From positions 1 through 13,595 of the forward strand of contig CANNNB010000044.1 of NCBI GenBank assembly GCA_947505995.1: a stretch of DNA of 13,595 bases, given 5' to 3'. Below are positions 7,104-13,595 of this stretch, one piece after another. The notes under the pieces were generated by a model. That model saw only the letters and a program-made list of their open reading frames with translations. It made no database searches and was not told where the DNA came from. The position numbers and the translations under genes were made by a program. The stretch comes from Comamonadaceae bacterium (GTDB lineage Bacteria > Pseudomonadota > Gammaproteobacteria > Burkholderiales > Burkholderiaceae). The stretch's first letter is position 1, and every line of letters starts with the position of its first letter.

Positions 7104-8788
7104 TGACTGAAGAACGTGTTTGGTTAGACAGTTATCCTGAGGGTGTACCGTCTGACATAGACGCCTCTCAGTATGAGTCTTTGGTTGACCTGATGGCAGA
7201 CAGCTTTGCTAAATATGCCAACCGAGCTGCCTACAGTTTCATGGGTCAAGACATCTCGTACCAAGAAACCGATGTCAAAAGCCAAGCCCTTGCCGCTTAT
7301 TTCCAATCGCTGGGTCTGGAAAAGGGTGACCGCGTTGCCATCATGATGCCCAACGTGCCACAGTATCCTGTGGCCGTTGCTGCTATTTTGCGAGCTGGTC
7401 TGGTGATCGTCAATGTGAACCCCTTGTACACCCCGCCCGAACTTGAGCATCAACTCAGAGACTCTGGTGCCAAGGCCATTGTGATCATTGAAAACTTTGC
7501 CATCACATTGCAAAAGTGCATCGAGCTAACGCAAGTCAAGCACATTGTTTTGTGTGCCATGGGCGATATGTTGAATTGGCCAAAATCTGCCGCAGTCAAT
7601 TTTGTGGTTCGCAACATGAAGAACTTGGTGCTCGAATTTCACCTCCCGGGTGCAGTGAAATTCAACCAAGCCTTGCAGCTTGGCAGAGCGTCCTATTTCC
7701 GTCCACCCACAGTGACGGCAGAAGACATTGCTGTTCTTCAATACACGGGTGGTACGACTGGCGTTTCGAAAGGTGCTGTTCTTTTGCATCGCAATGTGAT
7801 TGCCAATTTGTTGCAATCAGAAGCTTGGAACGACCCCGTCATGAAGCGAGTGCCAGCCCACGAGCAACCCACTTCGGTGTGTGCTTTGCCGCTGTATCAC
7901 ATCTTTGCTTTCACAGTGAACATGATGCTTGGCTTGCGCACAGGTGGAAAAAACATCTTGATTCCCAATCCTCGCGATTTGCCTGCAGTTTTGAAAGAGC
8001 TTTCACAGCATATCTTTCACAGTTTCCCGGCGGTCAATACCTTGTTCAATGGCTTGGCCAACCACCCCGACTTTGACAAAGTGAATTGGAAAAATCTCAA
8101 GGTGTCAGTGGGAGGGGGCATGGCGGTCACCAGTACCGTGGCAGCTTTGTGGTTGAAAAAAACTGGATGTCCCATTTGCGAAGGCTATGGTTTGTCTGAA
8201 ACCAGTCCCTCTGCCAGTTGCAACCCAAGCACCAGTTCACAGTTCACAGGCACCATTGGCGTGCCCTTGCCCAGCACCTTGATGAAGCTGTTAGATGACG
8301 AAGGCAATGAGGTTTTGGAGATGGGTCAACCGGGAGAGATTGTGATCAAAGGCCCCCAAGTCATGGCGGGCTATTGGCAGCGTCCCGACGAAACGGCACG
8401 CTGCATGACGCCTGATGGGTATTTCAAATCAGGCGACATTGGGATACGTGATGCACGCGGCTATTTCAAAATTGTCGACCGCAAAAAAGACATGATCTTG
8501 GTCAGTGGCTTCAATGTTTACCCCAACGATGTTGAAGAAACAGTGTCTTTGTGCCCCGGGATTTTGGAGTGTGCCGCGGTGGGCGTGCCCGATGAAAAAA
8601 CAGGCGAGGCTGTTAAGTTGGTGATCGTGAAAAAAGATCATGCACTGACAGAGTTGGCTGTGCGTGAATACTGCAAAGCCAACTTAACGGGATACAAGCA
8701 ACCCAAAGTCATTGAGTTTAAAAAAGAGTTGCCCAAAACCGCCGTGGGCAAAATATTGCGACGCGAGTTGCGCAATGCACTCAAGTGA
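7103..8788 (+). CDS. fadD: long-chain fatty acid-CoA ligase, FadD-like
   Basis: Activates fatty acids to acyl-CoA via an acyl-adenylate, feeding beta-oxidation or phospholipid synthesis; usually peripheral on the inner membrane. The 561-residue protein has all adenylate-forming enzyme motifs in order: P-loop-like YTGGTTGVSKGAVL (214-227), ALPLYHIFAFTVN (261-273), FPAVNTLFNGL (308-318), YGLSETSP (362-369), the hinge region GYFKSGDIG and FKIVDRKKDMILVSG (455-469), and the C-terminal PKTAVGKILRREL with catalytic Lys550. These are characteristic of the FadD branch, and length matches E. coli FadD (561). GTG 7100 directly precedes ATG 7103 in frame and could be used instead; I prefer the ATG. It overlaps the downstream nucleosidase gene by 14 nt and so is very probably co-transcribed with it. 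Confidence 0.93.
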   Translation: MTEERVWLDSYPEGVPSDIDASQYESLVDLMADSFAKYANRAAYSFMGQDISYQETDVKSQALAAYFQSLGLEKGDRVAIMMPNVPQYPVAVAAILRAGLVIVNVNPLYTPPELEHQLRDSGAKAIVIIENFAITLQKCIELTQVKHIVLCAMGDMLNWPKSAAVNFVVRNMKNLVLEFHLPGAVKFNQALQLGRASYFRPPTVTAEDIAVLQYTGGTTGVSKGAVLLHRNVIANLLQSEAWNDPVMKRVPAHEQPTSVCALPLYHIFAFTVNMMLGLRTGGKNILIPNPRDLPAVLKELSQHIFHSFPAVNTLFNGLANHPDFDKVNWKNLKVSVGGGMAVTSTVAALWLKKTGCPICEGYGLSETSPSASCNPSTSSQFTGTIGVPLPSTLMKLLDDEGNEVLEMGQPGEIVIKGPQVMAGYWQRPDETARCMTPDGYFKSGDIGIRDARGYFKIVDRKKDMILVSGFNVYPNDVEETVSLCPGILECAAVGVPDEKTGEAVKLVIVKKDHALTELAVREYCKANLTGYKQPKVIEFKKELPKTAVGKILRRELRNALK

Positions 8789-9500
8789 GCTTCTGCCGCG
8801 CATCGCACTCGTTGGTGCAATGCATGAAGAGTTGTCGGCCGTATTGGCCCTCATGCAGGACGCCAGCTGCCATCATGTTGCTGGCCGAGAATTTTGGGTA
8901 GGTCATCTTCAGGGGCATAGGGTGGTGGCTGTGTTGTCAGGCATTGGCAAAGTGGCCGCGGCCATCACGGCTACCGTGCTCATCGAAAAATACCAAGTTC
9001 AAAGAATTCTGTTCACGGGAGTTGCGGGTGGCTTGGCGCCGCATGTGAAGGTGGGTGACGTGGTGGTAGGCGCAGAGCTACTTCAGCACGACATGGACGC
9101 CTCGCCTTTATTTCCCCAATATGAAGTGCCCTTGTTAAATCTCTCTCGCTTTCCATCAGACGAAAGCATGACTCAGTGCTTGATAGAAAGTGCTCGTCAG
9201 GCTTTGCCGCAAGCCACGGTGCATGTCGGTTTGATCATCAGTGGCGATCAATTTGTATCTAGCGCATCTGAAAGTCAACGATTGCAAACTCAAATATCGG
9301 ATGCTTTGGCTGTGGAAATGGAGGGCGCTGCGCTGGCGCAGGTGTGCCATGCTTATGGTGTTCCTCTTGCGGTGGTGCGCACCTTGTCAGACCGCGCAGA
9401 CGATGCTGCGCACACTGATTTTTCTCAATTTGTGAAAGACGTGGCCAGCCATTACAGCGCGGCCATTGTGTCTGAGTTTTTAAAACGATTTCCTACTTGA
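8775..9500 (+). CDS. mtnN: 5'-methylthioadenosine/S-adenosylhomocysteine nucleosidase
   Basis: Hydrolyses the N-glycosidic bond of methylthioadenosine and S-adenosylhomocysteine, releasing adenine; part of methionine salvage and of clearing SAM by-products, cytosolic. The 241-residue protein aligns by eye with E. coli MTAN: RIALVGAMHEEL with Glu19 (E. coli Glu12), SGIGKVAAAITATVLIE, TGVAGGLAPHVKVGDVVVG, IISGDQFVS, AVEMEGAALAQVCH with Glu183 (E. coli Glu174), and VRTLSDRAD with catalytic Asp206 (E. coli Asp197). All catalytic residues are present. ATG 8775 lies inside the end of fadD; the next Met (8823) would fall inside the conserved first strand, so the earlier start is needed. The start overlap implies translation coupled to fadD. 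Its stop overlaps the convergent corA stop region by 8 bp. Confidence 0.93.
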   Translation: MHSSELLPRIALVGAMHEELSAVLALMQDASCHHVAGREFWVGHLQGHRVVAVLSGIGKVAAAITATVLIEKYQVQRILFTGVAGGLAPHVKVGDVVVGAELLQHDMDASPLFPQYEVPLLNLSRFPSDESMTQCLIESARQALPQATVHVGLIISGDQFVSSASESQRLQTQISDALAVEMEGAALAQVCHAYGVPLAVVRTLSDRADDAAHTDFSQFVKDVASHYSAAIVSEFLKRFPT

Positions 9501-10479
9501 GCCAACCGCGTCTGCGGAAATACCACATAGGCACGACCGCGCTGGCCACCATGAGACACAGGGCATACGGATAGCCCCAAGTTTGCGACAGCTCGGGCAT
9601 GTATTGAAAGTTCATGCCATACAAACTGGCAATGAGGGTTGGTGGCAGCAAAGCCACACTGGCCACCGAGAAAATCTTGATGATCTTGTTCTGATTGATG
9701 TTGATGAAACCCACGGTGGCGTCCATCAAGAAGTTGATCTTTTCAAACAAAAACTCGGTGTGTGAATCGAGCGAGTCAATGTCGCGCAAAATTTGGCGCG
9801 CTTCTTCAAACTGCTCGGCATTCAGCATCTTGCTGCGCATCATGAAGCTCACCGCGCGGCGGGTGTCCATCACGTTGCGGCGAATGCGGCCATTCAAATC
9901 TTCTTGGCGCGCAATGGCGCCCAGCACTTCACCGGCCATGGCGTCGGTCACGTCGCCAGACAGCACCAGCTTGCCAGCAATTTCCAGCTTGTCGTAAATG
10001 TTTTCAAGCGTGTCGGCTGAGTATTCGGCGTCGGCGTCGAACAGCTTAAGCAGCACGGCTTTGGCATCTTCCAGCAGGCCTGGCGCACGGCGCGCACGCA
10101 AGCGCAACAAGCGAAACACGGGTACGTCTTCATCGTGAATCGAAAACAGCACACCACAGCTGCGCAGATCTGCATTTTGTTGGTTCAAGATGAACGCACA
10201 ACGAACGGTGCGAGGCTCGTCCTCATCGGCAATTAAAAAGTCAGAGCGAATGTGCAACTCGCCGTTGTCTTCTTCGTAAAAGCGCGCAGATTCCTCAATG
10301 TCCTCGTCCATCGCATCTTCTGGAATGGACAGGCCATAGTATTGTTTGATCCAGCGCTTTTCTTCAACGCTGGGCGACTCAAGGTCGACCCAAATTGGCT
10401 GAAATTTGGACAACTCTTCCAGAGATTCAATTTCTTCTTGGACGAGGCGGCCGTTGGCCAGTGTAAAAATGTTGAGCAT
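9493..10479 (-). CDS. corA: CorA-family magnesium/divalent cation transporter
   Basis: Inner-membrane homopentameric channel for Mg2+, and often Co2+ or Ni2+. The 328-residue protein has the long acidic N-terminal cytosolic domain (about 1-240), a stalk helix with DSLDSHTEFLFEKINFLMDA, TM1 (about 268-287, ASVALLPPTLIASLY), the signature Gly-Met-Asn selectivity filter at 288-290 (YGMNFQYMPE), TM2 (about 303-321) and a basic C-terminal tail FRRRGWLK. Length and motif are normal for CorA, and MPEL after GMN is the usual loop. ATG 10479 is supported by a strong Shine-Dalgarno, GAAGGAG, at 10493-10487. The leader of roughly 165 nt is unusually structured (separate entry), suggesting control after transcription starts. 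The upstream patatin gene points the same way, so readthrough from it is possible. Confidence 0.95.
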   Translation of the reverse strand: MLNIFTLANGRLVQEEIESLEELSKFQPIWVDLESPSVEEKRWIKQYYGLSIPEDAMDEDIEESARFYEEDNGELHIRSDFLIADEDEPRTVRCAFILNQQNADLRSCGVLFSIHDEDVPVFRLLRLRARRAPGLLEDAKAVLLKLFDADAEYSADTLENIYDKLEIAGKLVLSGDVTDAMAGEVLGAIARQEDLNGRIRRNVMDTRRAVSFMMRSKMLNAEQFEEARQILRDIDSLDSHTEFLFEKINFLMDATVGFININQNKIIKIFSVASVALLPPTLIASLYGMNFQYMPELSQTWGYPYALCLMVASAVVPMWYFRRRGWLK

Positions 10480-10646
10480 GGCAGATCTCCTTCAACCCCC
10501 AAAAAACGGGGCCAAGTGTTCGATAAGGCGGCATTGAGGTTCAAGCAGCTTTCGAACGACTGGCATGGCTACAGCGCGGTGTGCAGCAAAGGATCCATCT
10601 CATTCGAAAGCTACCAACTAGGGTGGCTTTCCACGGAGCAAACTCC
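10480..10646 (-). promoter_or_regulatory. structured 5' leader RNA of corA, candidate cis-regulatory element
   Basis: Read in the corA sense this gap folds in sequence. Two immediately adjacent hairpins, GGAG-TTTG-CTCC (10646-10635) and GTGG-AAAG-CCAC (10634-10623), come first. A 16-pair helix then joins 10615-10600 to 10559-10544; its core is AGCTTTCGAA/TTCGAAAGCT. It encloses a 6-pair hairpin (10587-10582 with 10573-10568, 8-nt loop). A final weak hairpin, GGCCCC (10513-10508) with GGGGTT (10499-10494), abuts the Shine-Dalgarno. The three non-Watson-Crick positions in the long helix and the one in its inner hairpin are all G.U on this strand and would be A.C mismatches on the other. That asymmetry favours a functional RNA in corA's 5' UTR. 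I do not recognise it as a known riboswitch; the family and ligand, if any, are unknown. Confidence 0.5.
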
Positions 10647-10649
10647 AAA

Positions 10650-10678
10650 ATAATGATGGGTCGGATTATGGCACTTAA
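10650..10678 (-). promoter_or_regulatory. possible sigma-70 promoter for corA
   Basis: On the minus strand TTAAGT (10678-10673) is followed after 17 nt by CATTAT (10655-10650). The matches are 3/6 to the -35 and 4/6 to the -10 consensus, so it is weak. It overlaps the stop codon of the upstream patatin gene and would start transcription just ahead of the first leader hairpin. Confidence 0.3.
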
Positions 10679-11970
10679 TCGGTGAAAAAAGCCAAGAGCT
10701 CATCTTTGCGTTGGGCCACGTCTTGAGCCCCTAAGGCCATCAAGGCGCGTAAGAATCCAGGTTCAAACAAGAGATAGCTTGACAGGGCAGCCCCCGAGCC
10801 CTTCAAAGCACCAAGACCCTCGAGCACGCGATGCACGGGTCGGGGCAGTTCATGGACATGCGCTTGTGCCAACGCATCCAGTGACTCGCTGGGCTGCATC
10901 GCCAAAACTTCGACTTCTCGAAATGGCAGAGACTGTGCCAGGGCAGAGCTGTGATGCTCCGAAAGGTGGCTCTTTAACTGTTGGATGCTCTGATTCACAC
11001 GTTGAACCTGTTCAACATCGGCCATCAAGGTGTCGTTGAACACACTGGCCATGGCATGACCTGCGATGTTGCCAAGCGTGGGTCGCAACTTACTGGCTTG
11101 GTTGACCGCCAAGCTTGCACCCGCGTGGCCAATGGCGCTGCGAAGAGGTTGCCCCACGCCAATGGCCAAAATTTTGTTGGCGCCCAAGTGCACTGCAGGC
11201 GAGAGCGGCGAACTTTGCCGCATCGAACCATCGCCAAAGTACTCCATGTTGCCGTCGACCCATAGAGGCGTGGCCGGAAATAAAAAAGGAATGGCGCTGG
11301 AGGCCATCAGGTGCTCGATGGTGATGTCTTGCAACTCAGCGCGCCGTCCGGGCCGGTCCCATGCCTGAGCGCTTTCTAACTGGCGTGACTGACAAAAGGT
11401 CCAGTGCACACCCGTTGTGTAACTCGAGGCTGTGACGGCCAGCGCTTTCAGATTGCCCCGTGTCAAAGCCAGATCGATGTTATTCAGTGCAATACGCTTG
11501 TGCAAAGTGTCTACCAGGGGCATGCTGTCAAGCGCAGCCCCGTGTTTGCGAGCAGACAGGGTCACCCCCAGAGCATTGGCCCAGCGACTGAACTTGGCCA
11601 TGGGCGTGGCGGGGAGGTGGTAGATCAAATGGGAATGCAGGCCATGCCAAAACTCACCCAGTCCTTCCAAAGCATCTAAGCCATCAATGGCCCTGCTGGC
11701 CAAAAAAGTGGCGTTCAAGGCACCCGCCGAAGTGCCCACCAAGACTTGAAAGGGAAAGGCTGAAGGCGCTAGCGCTTGTTTTTGAACGCTTGTTGCTGGG
11801 GCCTGGCCTGGCGGCGTCTGTAGAAGTTTGGCCAAAGCCTGCAGCACACCCGCTTGATAGGCCGTTCTGGCGCCCCCGCCCATGAGCACCAAACCACGCG
11901 TGATTTCTCGTGACGGCTGACCTAAGCGGCCACCCATGGTGCCATTTTGAGTGAGGTCATCTAGATGCAT
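10675..11970 (-). CDS. patatin-like phospholipase family protein
   Basis: Predicted serine acyl hydrolase acting on lipids through a Ser-Asp dyad. The 431-residue protein has the oxyanion-hole segment LVLMGGGARTAYQAGVL (27-43), the nucleophile motif VGTSAGALNA with Ser81, and the catalytic Asp247 in YFGDGSMRQSSPLSPA. Between the first two motifs sits a Gln/Pro/Ala-rich stretch (about 51-72), probably a loop. The region after 250 (HLGANKILAIGVGQPL, then a long helical tail) is typical of larger bacterial patatin proteins of the RssA-related type. No signal peptide is evident. ATG 11970 is taken as start without a clear ribosome site; Met12 (11937) also fits and leaves the domain intact. The divergent MFS gene begins 38 bp away. 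Substrate is unknown; phospholipase or lysophospholipase activity is a family-level inference. Confidence 0.88.
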   Translation of the reverse strand: MHLDDLTQNGTMGGRLGQPSREITRGLVLMGGGARTAYQAGVLQALAKLLQTPPGQAPATSVQKQALAPSAFPFQVLVGTSAGALNATFLASRAIDGLDALEGLGEFWHGLHSHLIYHLPATPMAKFSRWANALGVTLSARKHGAALDSMPLVDTLHKRIALNNIDLALTRGNLKALAVTASSYTTGVHWTFCQSRQLESAQAWDRPGRRAELQDITIEHLMASSAIPFLFPATPLWVDGNMEYFGDGSMRQSSPLSPAVHLGANKILAIGVGQPLRSAIGHAGASLAVNQASKLRPTLGNIAGHAMASVFNDTLMADVEQVQRVNQSIQQLKSHLSEHHSSALAQSLPFREVEVLAMQPSESLDALAQAHVHELPRPVHRVLEGLGALKGSGAALSSYLLFEPGFLRALMALGAQDVAQRKDELLAFFTD

Positions 11971-12008
11971 GTGCGAATGATAGAGTCAGAGCTTCAGGAA
12001 AACCACCC

Positions 12009-13235
12009 ATGACCACACATTTGACGCCAAAGCGCGAACGCTGGCTTTTGTTAACACTGGCCAGCATCCAGTTCACAAGCGTCCTTGACTTCATGATCAT
12101 GATGCCGCTCGGGCCTCAACTGACAGAACTCTTTGATATTTCTGCAGGTGAATTTGGTTTTTTGGTGTCTGCTTATACCTTTTCTGCGGGCTTGTCAGGA
12201 CTTTTGGCTGCCACCTACGTAGATCGGTTTGGCCGCAAGCGAATGCTGCTCACCCTGTACCCCTTGTTTGGGGCTGCCGCCTTGGCTTGCAGCATCGCCC
12301 CCACTTTTGCGTGGCTCATGGTGGCGCGCGTGGCATCGGGATTCTTTGGCGGGGTCTTGATGGCCTTGTCTCAAACCATCGTGGCAGAGGTTATTCCATT
12401 TGAGCGCAGAGGCCGCGCCATGGGGGTGGTCATGACATCCTTCTCCGTGGCCACGGTGGCGGGTGTGCCCTTGGCTCTTTTCTTGGCATCGCATTTCAAT
12501 TGGCATGCGCCATTTTTGGCCATTGCCTTGATGGTCAGTGTGTGTGCTTTGGGTGCTGCCAAAACGCTGCCCAGTTTGAAGGGCCATTTGGCGGCGCACC
12601 CCATCGGCGATTCAGCACCGAGTTTGTTGTCCAACCTGCGCTTGGTGTTGGTCGACCCCAACAACTTAAGAGCCTATGCCATGTCTTCCTGCATGGTGTT
12701 TGCTGGTTTTGCGGTCATTCCCTACATCACGATTTATTTGCAAGGGAATGCTGGTTTCAAAGCGGAGCAGATTCCGTATGTCTATTTGTGCGGCGGCATC
12801 TGCACCTTAATTTCTGCGCGCTTCATTGGGCATTGGTCAGATCGTGCGGGCAAAGCCTATGCATTTCGTCGTTTGGCCCTGCTCATGCCTTTGCCATTGC
12901 TGGCAATGACACTGTCAGCAGGACTTCCCATGGCAGGCGTGCTGCTGGTTTCTTCCGTGTTGTTTGTGGTGATGAGCGGCCGCATGATCCCCGGCATGGC
13001 TTTGATTGGCGCCTCTGCCGATCCACGAAGACGCGGCAGTTTTATGACCCTGAATTCAGCAGTTCAATCAATGGCCATGGGTTTGGCTGCGCTGGTAGGC
13101 GGGCAAATTTTGGGCAGTGACAGCAACGGGCATTTGACCCACTACTGGATGGCGGCACTCTTGGGAGGGTGCGCTAGCCTTATGAGCTTTGTGCTGGCAA
13201 GCAAACTAAGGCTTCATGTTGAAGCGCAAACTTAA
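12009..13235 (+). CDS. MFS transporter, DHA1-like exporter
   Basis: A 408-residue, about 12-TM inner-membrane transporter of the major facilitator superfamily, probably a proton-coupled exporter. TM1 holds the DHA1-type LDFMIMMPLGPQL (26-38). The loop between TM2 and TM3 carries motif A as DRFGRKRML (72-80), and its pseudo-repeat in the second half reads GHWSDRAGK (274-282). A motif-C-like segment, VATVAGVPLALFLA, is in TM5. A hydrophilic central loop at about 186-215 divides the two six-helix halves. The overall look resembles the AraJ/NepI-like sugar or drug efflux group, but the substrate cannot be read from sequence. CAGGA lies about 10 nt before ATG 12009. It is not a TcuC-like citrate/proton symporter, so it should not be taken as the missing tricarballylate importer. 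Confidence 0.88.
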   Translation: MTTHLTPKRERWLLLTLASIQFTSVLDFMIMMPLGPQLTELFDISAGEFGFLVSAYTFSAGLSGLLAATYVDRFGRKRMLLTLYPLFGAAALACSIAPTFAWLMVARVASGFFGGVLMALSQTIVAEVIPFERRGRAMGVVMTSFSVATVAGVPLALFLASHFNWHAPFLAIALMVSVCALGAAKTLPSLKGHLAAHPIGDSAPSLLSNLRLVLVDPNNLRAYAMSSCMVFAGFAVIPYITIYLQGNAGFKAEQIPYVYLCGGICTLISARFIGHWSDRAGKAYAFRRLALLMPLPLLAMTLSAGLPMAGVLLVSSVLFVVMSGRMIPGMALIGASADPRRRGSFMTLNSAVQSMAMGLAALVGGQILGSDSNGHLTHYWMAALLGGCASLMSFVLASKLRLHVEAQT

Positions 13236-13245
13236 GAAATTTGTT

Positions 13246-13289
13246 AGTTCCTTCAAAATAGGAATTTATCAGCTTTTCTGAAAGAAAAG
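13246..13289 (+). terminator. possible weak terminator hairpins after the MFS gene
   Basis: TTCCT (13248-13252) pairs with AGGAA (13260-13264) and is followed by TTTAT. CTTTTCT (13273-13279) then pairs with AGAAAAG (13283-13289) across a 3-nt loop. Both are A/T-rich and lack a long U tract, so they are weak candidates for ending the MFS transcript. Confidence 0.3.
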
Positions 13290-13329
13290 TGCAGGACTTG
13301 ATCAAATTAAAGGGTTTAAATAGCCAAAC

Positions 13330-13358
13330 TTGCTTTTCACGATAGTGGCGCGCATAGT
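13330..13358 (+). promoter_or_regulatory. possible sigma-70 promoter for hpf
   Basis: TTGCTT (13330-13335) and CATAGT (13353-13358) are separated by exactly 17 nt, matching the consensus boxes at 3/6 and 4/6 positions. It would give an hpf leader of about 60 nt. Confidence 0.3.
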
Positions 13359-13367
13359 GGATTCAGC

Positions 13368-13390
13368 CCACCCCCATTTTGGGTTGGTGG
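13368..13390 (+). terminator. GC-rich hairpin in the hpf leader
   Basis: CCACC (13368-13372) pairs with GGTGG (13386-13390) and CCC (13373-13375) with GGG (13381-13383). This gives an 8-bp stem with a 2-nt bulge and 5-nt loop, followed by TTGTTTATC. It resembles an intrinsic terminator, yet it lies downstream of the likely hpf promoter. It may end readthrough from the MFS gene, or act as a leader structure for hpf. Confidence 0.4.
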
Positions 13391-13424
13391 TTGTTTATCA
13401 CAGAGAGCAACAGGAGGCTTTTTT

Positions 13425-13595
13425 ATGAATCTGACGATCAGTGGTCACCACCTCGAAGTTACCCCCGCACTCAGAAGCTATGTCACTGGCAAGCTAGACC
13501 GAATAACGCGGCATTTTGACCAAGTGGTGGATGTGAAAGTGTTGCTCACGGTTGAAAAACAAAAAGAGAAAGAGAAACGACAGCGCGCAGAGTGC
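13425..13595 (+). CDS. hpf: ribosome hibernation-promoting factor HPF, N-terminal part
   Basis: Binds the 30S decoding region and helps store ribosomes in inactive form (100S dimers) in stationary phase or starvation; formerly annotated as sigma-54 modulation protein. The first 57 codons are in the window and the frame runs off its end without a stop. The product starts [20 protein letters not shown] and continues with [19 protein letters not shown] and the basic helix [14 protein letters not shown], the typical HPF/RaiA beta-alpha-beta opening. ATG 13425 follows a textbook AGGAGG at 13412-13417 with 7-nt spacing, suggesting efficient translation. Whether it is the short or long (dimerisation-domain) form cannot be told because the 3' part is missing. 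Confidence 0.95.
   Translation, partial: MNLTISGHHLEVTPALRSYVTGKLDRITRHFDQVVDVKVLLTVEKQKEKEKRQRAEC

Noticed and set aside
7516..8076. 186-codon frame inside fadD
   Set aside because: It is a shadow of an intact, motif-complete FadD reading frame with no domain of its own.
10252..10653. 133-codon plus-strand frame covering the corA start and leader
   Set aside because: It is antisense to the start of corA, has no recognisable domain, and the region is better explained by the leader RNA.
12500..13120. 206-codon frame inside the MFS gene
   Set aside because: It has Cys/His-rich, low-complexity content typical of a frame-shifted shadow of a membrane protein gene.
12009..13235. MFS gene as a displaced tcuC
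   Set aside because: Its motifs are those of the DHA1 exporter type rather than the citrate/proton symporter family, and it is nearly 7 kb away with unrelated genes between.
13345..13362. Possible sigma-54 promoter (TGGCGCGC) before hpf
   Set aside because: The required GC at the -12 element is absent at the correct distance from the -24 GG.

Overview
The window looks like chromosomal DNA of a betaproteobacterium, most likely Burkholderiales of the Comamonadaceae type. The reasons are the mid-50s GC codon usage, protein sequences typical of that group (SSB, MnmA, CorA, HPF), and densely packed housekeeping genes. This assignment is inference from sequence character, not from a database match. 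I see no rRNA, tRNA, insertion sequence, CRISPR array or phage gene.

Layout: (1) 57-548, ssb. (2) 630-5154, a co-directional catabolic cluster: a LysR regulator, a short-chain dehydrogenase/reductase-like protein, TcuA (FAD tricarballylate dehydrogenase) and TcuB (Fe-S/membrane electron-transfer partner). By the known Salmonella tcuRABC scheme, TcuA oxidises tricarballylate to cis-aconitate and TcuB re-oxidises its flavin into the membrane electron-transport chain. The cluster differs in two ways: no tcuC transporter is present, and the SDR gene inserted before tcuA lacks the catalytic tyrosine. (3) 5157-6275 (minus), mnmA, which ends 2 nt from tcuB. (4) 6319-9500 (plus), a compact run of a membrane-anchored lytic transglycosylase, a FadD-like acyl-CoA ligase and an MTA/SAH nucleosidase; the last two overlap by 14 nt. 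(5) 9493-11970 (minus), a patatin-like phospholipase followed by a CorA-type metal transporter. (6) 12009-13235 (plus), a 12-TM DHA1-like MFS exporter. (7) 13425 to the window end, the first 57 codons of the ribosome hibernation factor hpf.

The most unusual non-coding structure is the roughly 165-nt leader of corA (10480-10646, minus). It folds into two adjacent small hairpins, a 16-pair helix enclosing another hairpin, and a hairpin next to the Shine-Dalgarno sequence. All four non-Watson-Crick pairs in the two largest helices are G.U only when read in the corA sense, which suggests a selected RNA structure and a possible cis-regulatory element. The second is a pair of overlapping, mutually exclusive hairpins between the LysR gene and the SDR gene.

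Gene junctions are tight: the two convergent pairs are 2 nt apart (tcuB/mnmA) and overlapping by 8 nt (mtn/corA), and the two divergent pairs share intergenic regions of only 43 and 38 bp. No intergenic stretch exceeds 300 bases.
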